A program made the position numbers and the translations under genes. Of a stretch of DNA of 10,227 bases, positions 4,863 through 10,227 are shown piece after piece. How positions within the stretch are numbered: the stretch's first letter is position 1; each line of letters begins with the position of its first letter. This DNA comes from Candidatus Faecivivens stercoravium (GTDB taxonomy: Bacteria > Bacillota > Clostridia > Oscillospirales > Ruminococcaceae): NCBI GenBank assembly GCA_018712425.1, contig DVHA01000006.1, positions 1 through 10,227 of the forward strand, in the 5' to 3' direction. The notes under the pieces were generated by a model. It worked only from the letters and a program-made list of their open reading frames with translations, did no database searches and had not been told where the DNA came from.

Positions 4863-5738
4863 ATGTCGATCCTGAAAATTGCGTTTTTACAGCTGATGCC
4901 GGGGGCAGACGCCGGCGAAAACCGGGAGATCGGGCTGCGGGCCTGCCGGGAGGCGAAGGAGATGGGGGCGGATATCGCCCTGTTCCCGGAAATGTGGTCG
5001 AGCGGCTACCGGATCCCGGCGGCCGATGCCGAGCGGCGGGAACTGCCGGTCGCGGCGGACGGGCCGTTTGTCCGGGCCTTCCGGGAAGAGGCGGAAAAGC
5101 TCCGGATGGCTGTCGGCATCACCTACCTTGAGCGGTACGACCCGCTGCCGCGGAATACCCTCTCCCTCTTCGACCGGCGGGGGGAAGAGGTGCTGCGGTA
5201 CGCGAAGGTGCACACCTGCGACTTCGACATCGAGCGGCAGCTGGCCCGCGGGGACGGGTTTTACACCGCGCCCCTCGAGACCGGGGCCGGGGTGGTGCAG
5301 GCCGGGGCGATGATCTGCTTCGACCGGGAGTTCCCTGAGAGCGCCCGGGTGCTGATGCTGGAGGGGGCGGAGCTGGTGCTGGTCCCGAACGCCTGCCCGA
5401 TGGACTTAAACCGGTTAAGCCAGCTGCGGACGCGGGCGTTTGAGAATATGATGGCGGTTGCCACCTGCAACTACCCGGCAGGGCACCCCGACTGCAACGG
5501 CCATTCGACCCTCTTCGACGGGATCGCCTGGGAAGAGGGGGACGGCTCCCGGGACTGCTGCCTGCTGGAGGCGGGCGGGGAACCGGGGATTTACCTGGCG
5601 GCGCTCGACCTGGACAGGCTGCGGCGGTACCGGGAACGGGAGGTTTTCGGCAACGCCTACCGCCGGCCGGGGGTTTACCGGGCGCTGGCGGAGGAGGCGG
5701 TGCGGCCGCCGTTTGTCAGGGGGGACGCGAGGCGGTAA
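4863..5738 (+). CDS. Carbon-nitrogen hydrolase family protein (nitrilase superfamily)
   Basis: The predicted protein has 291 aa, normal for single-domain nitrilase-superfamily amidases. The catalytic Glu-Lys-Cys triad is complete: E43 in ALFPEMWSSGY, K115 in RYAKVHTCDFD, and nucleophile C152 in GAMICFDREFPESAR. These cytoplasmic enzymes hydrolyse amides, carbamoyl groups or nitriles, releasing ammonia. The substrate (for example an omega-amide or an N-carbamoyl amine) cannot be read from sequence. The start at 4863 is set by AGGAGG (4850-4855) seven bases upstream and by MSILKIAFLQ, the usual first strand. The open frame extends upstream into the neighbouring gene, but that part is overlap and not protein-like. 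It ends four bases before the stop of the convergent surface-protein gene, with no terminator between. Confidence 0.9.
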   Translation: MSILKIAFLQLMPGADAGENREIGLRACREAKEMGADIALFPEMWSSGYRIPAADAERRELPVAADGPFVRAFREEAEKLRMAVGITYLERYDPLPRNTLSLFDRRGEEVLRYAKVHTCDFDIERQLARGDGFYTAPLETGAGVVQAGAMICFDREFPESARVLMLEGAELVLVPNACPMDLNRLSQLRTRAFENMMAVATCNYPAGHPDCNGHSTLFDGIAWEEGDGSRDCCLLEAGGEPGIYLAALDLDRLRRYREREVFGNAYRRPGVYRALAEEAVRPPFVRGDARR

Positions 5739-5742
5739 GGGG

Positions 5743-6645
5743 TCAGGAGACCCGGACGCCGGAGGCGTTGAGCCGGTGGCCGTCGACGGTCATGTTTGTC
5801 CCCAGGCGGCCGTCCGGGCAGAAGTAGTAGGTGTTGCCGTCGGCCAGCGTCAGCCAGCCGTTTTTCATCATCTTCCCTGACCCGCCGAACCAGTACCACT
5901 CGCCGTCAATCTGCGCCCAGGAGGATTCGTAGCGGGTGCCGTCGGATTTGCAGTAATACCAGTCGCCGTAGTCCTGCACCCACTCGTCGTGGGCCATTGT
6001 CCCGTCGGCCTTAAGGTACCGGTAGTTGCCGTCCTTCAGCCGCCAGCACTTGACGACCCCTGTGGCGTTGTCGTTTAAATAATACCAGTCCCCATCCGCC
6101 TGGTACCAGCCGGAACGGAGGCGGCTGCCGTCCGCGTCAAAGATAAAGGCTTTGCCGTTGTAGTACCGAAGGCTTTCATCGGGTTCTCCGGTACTCATCT
6201 TCATCAGAGCGGCGGTATTGGTGTCAAAATAGCAGGTCATGCCATCGATGACATGGGCCCCCAGGAGGCGGTGGCCGGTTTCATCCACATAACGCAGCCC
6301 CTTGTCATCGACCCATTCGCTTCGGGCCATTGTCCCGTCCGCTTTGACATAGCGGTAGTCGCCGTCGTCGCCGAACAGCCACGCCTTGGCCCGGGCGGTG
6401 CCGTCCGCAGCCAGGTAGTACCAGCTGCCGTTTGCTTCGTACCAGCCGTTTCGCATCTGGCTGCCGCCCTGGTCGTATACCCGGGCGGTACCGGCCGCAT
6501 CGTAGCGGACCGTATAGGAGGTTTCGGCCTCTTTTTCCGCAGCTGCTGCCGTCTCCATGGGGGTGGGGGCGGCCACCGGGAGAACGGCCAGGCTCATCGA
6601 CGCCAGCAGCAGGGCGGAGAGGAGGATTTTCGCCGGTTTGTTCAT
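5743..6645 (-). CDS. Secreted cell-wall-binding repeat protein (repeats only)
   Basis: The predicted protein has 300 aa. Residues 1 to about 36 are a signal peptide (lysine, then LLSALLLASMSLAVLP, then an Ala-rich end), very like that of the neighbour at 6704-9058. The rest is choline-binding-type cell-wall repeats (for example SGWYQADGDWYYLND) in two large modules, about 44-150 and 158-300. There is no LPXTG anchor, so attachment would be non-covalent through the repeats. It lacks the LRR and middle domains of its neighbours. Mature residues begin TSYTVRYDAAG, matching the TTTSYTVRYDENG linker inside the large paralogue, and the last 120 residues closely match that protein's C-terminus. I infer it arose from a large paralogue by loss of the middle. 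AAAGGAG (6657-6663) lies 11 bases upstream. It is probably co-transcribed with 6704-9058, through a hairpin at 6673-6696. Confidence 0.88.
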   Translation of the reverse strand: MNKPAKILLSALLLASMSLAVLPVAAPTPMETAAAAEKEAETSYTVRYDAAGTARVYDQGGSQMRNGWYEANGSWYYLAADGTARAKAWLFGDDGDYRYVKADGTMARSEWVDDKGLRYVDETGHRLLGAHVIDGMTCYFDTNTAALMKMSTGEPDESLRYYNGKAFIFDADGSRLRSGWYQADGDWYYLNDNATGVVKCWRLKDGNYRYLKADGTMAHDEWVQDYGDWYYCKSDGTRYESSWAQIDGEWYWFGGSGKMMKNGWLTLADGNTYYFCPDGRLGTNMTVDGHRLNASGVRVS

Positions 6646-6672
6646 TGTGTATCAGGCTCCTTTCATGCCAAG

Positions 6673-6696
6673 GGCAGCACCCGAAGGGCTGCTGCC
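6673..6696 (-). other. UUCG-type hairpin between two surface-protein genes
   Basis: GGCAGCACCC (6673-6682) faces GGGCTGCTGCC (6686-6696), ten pairs with one bulged base. On the minus strand, the coding sense of both neighbours, the tip reads C-TTCG-G, a very stable RNA tetraloop, which suggests the hairpin works in the mRNA. No T-run follows on that strand, so it is more likely an mRNA-stability or processing element, or a leaky attenuator, than a full terminator. Confidence 0.5.
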
Positions 6697-6703
6697 TATA
6701 AAA

Positions 6704-9058
6704 TTACGACACCCGGACGCCGCTGCCGTTGACCCGGTGGCCGTCGATGGTCGTATTGGCCGCCATATGGCCGTCGGCGTAGAAGTAATAGGTGTTGCCG
6801 TCGGCCAGCGTCAGCCAGCCGTCCGCCATCATCTTGCCCGACCCGCCGAACCAGTACCACTTGCCGCCGATCTGCGCCCAGGAGGATTCGTAGCGGGTGC
6901 CGTCGGACTTGCAGTAGTACCAGTAGCCGTAGTCCTGCACCCATTCGTTTGCGGCCATCGAGCCGTCGGCTTTCAGGTAGCGGTATTTGCCGTCCTTCAG
7001 CCGCCAGCACTTGACGACGCCGGCGCCGTAATCGTTGATGCAGTACCACCTGCCGTCCGCCTGGTACCAGCCGGAGCGCACCTGGTTCCCGTTCCGGTCG
7101 TAGATGCGGGCCTTGCCGTTTTCGTCATAGCGGACGGTGTAGCCGGTGGTGGTGGAGCCGGAACCCGAACCGGTTTGAAGGACGCCGTTCGAATTAAAGG
7201 TGTAGCGGGTGCCGTCGATCGTGTGGGTGCCGGTGTACTTGACCCCGTCGGAATCGAGGTAGTTCCAGTTGCCGTAGTCCTGGATCCATTCGTCGTGGGC
7301 CATTGTCCCGTCGGCTTTCAGGTAGCGGGGGGCGCCGTCCTTGTCCCGCCAGCATTTGACGACGCCGGCGCCGTAGTCGTTGATGAAATACCATTCGTCA
7401 TCGACTTCGTACCAGCCGGAACGCACCTGGTTGCCGTTCCGGTCGTAGATGCGGGCTTTGCCGTTTTCGTCATAGCGGACGGTGTAGGAGGTAGTGGTGG
7501 AACCGGAACCCGAGCCGGAGCCGGAGGTCTGTAAAACACCATTGGAATCAAAGGTGTACCATCTGCCGTCGATCCGGTGGCGGCCGGTGTATTTGCGGCC
7601 GTCGGAGTCGAGGTAGTACCAGTTGTGGTAGTCCTCGATCCACTCGTCGTGGGCCATCGTCCCGTCGGCCTTGAGGTAGCGGGGAGAGCCGTCCTCGCCG
7701 TTCCGCCAGCACTTGACGACGCCGGCGCCGTAGTCATTGAGGTAGAACCAGTCCCCTTCCGCCTGGAACCAGCCGGAATGGAGCATCTCGCCCCGGTCAT
7801 CGTAGATGTAGGCCTTGCCGCCCCGGTAGACGAGGCCGGTGTAGCCGGAGGAGGAGCCGGAACTGCTGCCGGAATCAGAACCAGGTTCAGAACCGCCGCC
7901 CGTCAGGCTGGAATAAGAAGATTTTGTCCCATCGGTAGTCACAACCATCATATCAGACGGCGGGTCAATCAGCGAACCGTCAGACGAGAAGGTAAAGATT
8001 TTTGATTTTGTTCCGCCAGAGGAGCTGTTATAATAAAATTTACCCTCAGCCTGAATCAACTGTGGATGCTCTTCGAGCTGGATATAATAAACTTTTCCAT
8101 TGTTATATACCCAGCCGCTCTGAATGCCGTTCCGTGTGACAAAGAAGGTGCTGAGCCAAATGGTCTGGGTGCTGCCCTTACGTTTTACGGCTGTCACATC
8201 TCGAAAACCGTAAGCTGTTGTGCTTTCGCCGCTGTATACTTCTTCCGGCGTCCGGCATCCGATTTTATTCCATGCTTCAGCGATAAGCGGCCCGATATCC
8301 TGCCGTGTATCCGTCGTTTCGCAGACCAGTTCATCGCCCCGCCTGAAAATGAATACCAGTTTATATGGTTCAAGGTCATTGCTGCTAAAGCCATTGGGGG
8401 CATATCCAAGTGAAATCGTATCCGTCGGCAGAATAATCGGGATACCGCCGGTAGATGCCAAGTTGTCGAAAGCGTCACTGCTGATTGCTGTCACCGTCTC
8501 GGGAATGACAATTGATTCAGCTTCACAGCCATAGAAGGCGTAATCGCCGACCGTCCGCGTCCCATTGCGGAGGGTGACGTTCTTATCCCCGGCCGCGTAA
8601 CTGTAGAGCGTCTGGCCGTTCACTGAATAGAGCCCGCCGTCATAGGCAAGGAAGTTGCCGTTCCGCATCGAAACTTCAAAGCCTTCGGTCGGCTTAATCG
8701 AGGTAAAGTCGGTGTCCGAAAACTTTGCCCCGAGGACGAGGGTGCCGGGGGAAAGGGCGGTCGTGTTATCCGAGAAGCCGGTGATGCCGTCCCCGAGGAT
8801 CAGGGTGTCGGGGGAGCTGCCGGTAACGCTCACCATCCGCGAGAGGTCGGCCGGGAGGAGGCCTTCCCCTTCGATTGTGACGGTGCCGGTGCTCTCGTCC
8901 CACGACCATTCAAAGCCGTTTTCCAGCCGCCCGACCAGCGACACCGTCGACGCGGCCGAGGCGGTCTGCTGCACCGCCGGAATGACCGCCGGGACCATTG
9001 TCAGGCTCATGGACGCCAGCAGCAGGGCCGATACCAGGATCTTTACGCTTCGTTTCAT
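6704..9058 (-). CDS. Large surface protein: BspA-like LRR_5, unknown middle domain, cell-wall-binding modules
   Basis: The predicted protein has 784 aa. In order: signal peptide 1 to about 37 (ILVSALLLASMSL, ending TASAAS); a short FEWSWDESTGTVTIEGEG motif (about 49-66), common ahead of BspA-like repeats; LRR_5 leucine-rich repeats to about 225 (TVGDYAFYGCEAESIVIPET); a domain I do not recognise, about 232-374; a Gly/Ser linker; then three choline-binding-type modules at about 409-512, 525-629 and 639-784, joined by SGSG/TTT linkers. BspA-like LRRs usually bind host or matrix ligands, and the repeats hold the protein to the wall. The start at 9058 has AAAGGAG (9068-9074) nine bases upstream and begins a proper signal peptide; the frame open to 9130 adds a non-signal stretch without a ribosome site. 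The DNA for the middle part (about 7900-8560) is clearly poorer in G+C than the rest. Confidence 0.9.
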   Translation of the reverse strand: MKRSVKILVSALLLASMSLTMVPAVIPAVQQTASAASTVSLVGRLENGFEWSWDESTGTVTIEGEGLLPADLSRMVSVTGSSPDTLILGDGITGFSDNTTALSPGTLVLGAKFSDTDFTSIKPTEGFEVSMRNGNFLAYDGGLYSVNGQTLYSYAAGDKNVTLRNGTRTVGDYAFYGCEAESIVIPETVTAISSDAFDNLASTGGIPIILPTDTISLGYAPNGFSSNDLEPYKLVFIFRRGDELVCETTDTRQDIGPLIAEAWNKIGCRTPEEVYSGESTTAYGFRDVTAVKRKGSTQTIWLSTFFVTRNGIQSGWVYNNGKVYYIQLEEHPQLIQAEGKFYYNSSSGGTKSKIFTFSSDGSLIDPPSDMMVVTTDGTKSSYSSLTGGGSEPGSDSGSSSGSSSGYTGLVYRGGKAYIYDDRGEMLHSGWFQAEGDWFYLNDYGAGVVKCWRNGEDGSPRYLKADGTMAHDEWIEDYHNWYYLDSDGRKYTGRHRIDGRWYTFDSNGVLQTSGSGSGSGSTTTSYTVRYDENGKARIYDRNGNQVRSGWYEVDDEWYFINDYGAGVVKCWRDKDGAPRYLKADGTMAHDEWIQDYGNWNYLDSDGVKYTGTHTIDGTRYTFNSNGVLQTGSGSGSTTTGYTVRYDENGKARIYDRNGNQVRSGWYQADGRWYCINDYGAGVVKCWRLKDGKYRYLKADGSMAANEWVQDYGYWYYCKSDGTRYESSWAQIGGKWYWFGGSGKMMADGWLTLADGNTYYFYADGHMAANTTIDGHRVNGSGVRVS
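6707..7834 (-). repeat. Three tandem cell-wall-binding modules, pitch about 345 bases
   Basis: The modules lie at about 7523-7834, 7172-7486 and 6707-7144. Each has the order YDxxGxxxxSGWY, W(F/Y), NDYGAGVVKCWR, YLKADG(T/S)MA, EW(I/V)xDY. At DNA level 7081-7142 and 7426-7487 differ at only two of 62 bases. The first two modules end in a YTFxSNGVLQT unit. The last ends differently (SSWAQIGGKWYWFGGSGKMM to the C-terminal VRVS) and is nearly copied at the end of the gene at 5743-6645. This points to recent tandem duplication or gene conversion. Confidence 0.85.
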
Positions 9059-9114
9059 CGAACATTTCTCCTTTCGGGGGTTTTTGGGGCTTTTTAGCCC
9101 TCTGTACAATAAGT

Positions 9115-9140
9115 GTATAAAACGCCGCAAACTGTTGCGG
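9115..9140 (-). terminator. Intrinsic terminator of the right-edge surface-protein gene
   Basis: On the minus strand CCGCAA and TTGCGG (9125-9140) form a six-pair stem with a four-base loop, followed by CG and TTTT. It lies 13 bases past the stop codon at 9154-9156 and before the next gene's ribosome binding site, so it probably ends the upstream transcript at least in part. The stem and T-run are both short. The rest of the 95-base gap holds a small GGGCT/AGCCC hairpin (9087-9100) in the next gene's leader; I found no convincing promoter there. Confidence 0.5.
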
Positions 9141-9153
9141 AATTTTAAGTATT

Positions 9154-10227
9154 TTATCCCGGCTCGCCGGAAAGAAGGACGCCGTTTTCATCAAAACGGT
9201 ATTCTTTTCCATTTAGCGTCCGGGCGCCGGTGAAGGGGGTCCCGTCGAGGCCGAGATAGTACCAGTTCCCGTAGTCCTCGATCCACTCGTTCCGGGCCAT
9301 TTTGCCGTCGGCTTTGAGGTAGCGGGGAGAGCCGTCAGTCCCGTCCCGCCAGCAGCTGACGGCCCCCGCGCCGTAGCCGTTTAAGTAATACCAGTCTCCG
9401 TCCGCCTCGTACCAGCCGCTTTTCTGCATCTGGCCGTTGTCGTCGTAGATGTAGGCTTTCTCACCGCGGTAGACAAGCCCCTGGAAGCCGGTGTCGGGGC
9501 CGGTGCAGACGCCTTTCCCGCCGGTGGCTTCCGAGAGGGAGATGGGGGTCAGCGACTCGGTGGTGACAACCATCAGGTCGAGGGGCGGGTTGCGGAGGGA
9601 ATAATCGGCGTTGAAGGCAAACCAGGCTTCCCGGTAGCCGCTGTCAGAAGAGGGGTAACGCTCCATGCCGTCCACTTTTGCGAGGTAGGCGCCGTGTTCG
9701 ATGTAGGTGCCGTAGACCTTTTCCCCGTCGTATACCCAGCCGATCTGGTCATAAATTCCCTCTTTGGTGATGAAGAAGGTGTAGGGGGTGTGGTCGGTGC
9801 CCTCGGCGTAGAAGGTGCGTAGGCCATAGGAAGCGGGTTCCGACAGCCCCGCATAGATTTCCTCCGGCGTCCGGAAGCCGAGGTGCTCCCACGCCTCGAT
9901 CAGCATCGGGACATGGTCGCCGGCACTCGACCAGGTGCAGCGCATTTCGCCCTCCCGCATATAGAAGAAAAACGGCTGGAACATATACACGTCCGCTTTC
10001 GACGCACGGTAGCCGATCGACTCGACCGATTCCGGGATGACGATGCCGACCGGCCCGCATTCGCCCATCGCGCTGAAGGTGTCGGGGTCGAGGGTGGTCA
10101 CGCTCTCCGGCAGGATGATCGAGTCGGGCAGGCAGTCCAAAAAAGCGTAGGGCCCGACCGCTTCCACCCCGTCCGGGATGACGATGTCGGGGACGCCGGT
10201 GGCGTAGCTGATGAGGGTCTTGCCGTC
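9154..10227 (-). CDS. Surface protein paralogue, 5' end beyond the window (LRR_5, middle domain, one cell-wall-binding module)
   Basis: This is the C-terminal 357 aa of a gene that runs past the right edge; the frame is open to base 10227. A GTG at 10167 is not the start, because the upstream codons read DGKTLISYATGVPDIVIPDG, which aligns with NGQTLYSYAAGDKNVTLRNG in the protein at 6704-9058. In order: LRR_5 repeats (VGPYAFLDC, SIILPESVTTLDPDTFS), a middle domain at about 9559-9993 homologous to the neighbour's (shared RTPEE(I/V)Y, F(F/V)(I/T)..GI, GWVY, PP.D.MVVTT), then a single cell-wall-binding module at 9169-9480 (SGWYEADGDWYYLN). It ends in SGEPG, earlier than the neighbour's three modules. 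Signal peptide and ribosome binding site are off-window. It is transcribed in the same direction as the other two surface-protein genes. Confidence 0.88.
   Translation of the reverse strand, partial: DGKTLISYATGVPDIVIPDGVEAVGPYAFLDCLPDSIILPESVTTLDPDTFSAMGECGPVGIVIPESVESIGYRASKADVYMFQPFFFYMREGEMRCTWSSAGDHVPMLIEAWEHLGFRTPEEIYAGLSEPASYGLRTFYAEGTDHTPYTFFITKEGIYDQIGWVYDGEKVYGTYIEHGAYLAKVDGMERYPSSDSGYREAWFAFNADYSLRNPPLDLMVVTTESLTPISLSEATGGKGVCTGPDTGFQGLVYRGEKAYIYDDNGQMQKSGWYEADGDWYYLNGYGAGAVSCWRDGTDGSPRYLKADGKMARNEWIEDYGNWYYLGLDGTPFTGARTLNGKEYRFDENGVLLSGEPG

Noticed and set aside
6557..7534. Plus-strand open frame of 325 codons with a repetitive Val/Ala/Gly sequence
   Set aside because: It is the antisense of the repeated wall-binding modules. 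Its internal repetition only mirrors theirs.

Overview
The window looks like a chromosomal segment from a G+C-rich Gram-positive anaerobe of the Clostridia, most plausibly Oscillospiraceae/Ruminococcaceae-like. That is an inference from three things: a radical SAM protein and its TIGR03915-type partner, a pair known mainly from Firmicutes; a cluster of secreted proteins with BspA-like leucine-rich repeats and choline-binding-type cell-wall repeats; and strong purine-rich Shine-Dalgarno sites. No rRNA, tRNA, CRISPR array or transposase gene is visible.

Layout. Positions 1-453 hold no convincing gene but are dense in secondary structure. The key content is two copies of a roughly 67-nt three-way-junction element (21-87 and 151-216) in opposite orientations, followed by a perfect 13-bp hairpin and a terminator-like stem. 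A perfect sigma-A-type promoter (454-482), with a 15-bp palindrome over its -10 box, drives a radical SAM/helix-hairpin-helix protein (592-1857). Its usual partner, a TIGR03915-type DNA metabolism protein, lies at 3363-4124. Between them, on the opposite strand, is a MATE efflux gene (1876-3249) with its own promoter.

A small four-helix membrane protein with a lysine-rich tail (4225-4806) and a carbon-nitrogen hydrolase (4863-5738) follow on the plus strand.

Positions 5743-10227 are on the minus strand and hold three related surface proteins: a complete 784-aa protein (6704-9058), a truncated paralogue entering from the right edge (9154-10227), and a shorter 300-aa derivative (5743-6645) made only of signal peptide and repeats. 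The two large ones share the order LRR_5, an unrecognised middle domain, then cell-wall-binding modules. The modules are near-identical at DNA level in places, so this is an actively duplicating surface-protein locus.

Functionally the left half combines predicted DNA repair/modification with drug efflux and small-molecule hydrolysis, and the right half is cell-surface display. Nothing links the two halves beyond proximity. The most unusual item is the inverted pair of structured repeats at the left end, whose stems differ by compensatory changes.
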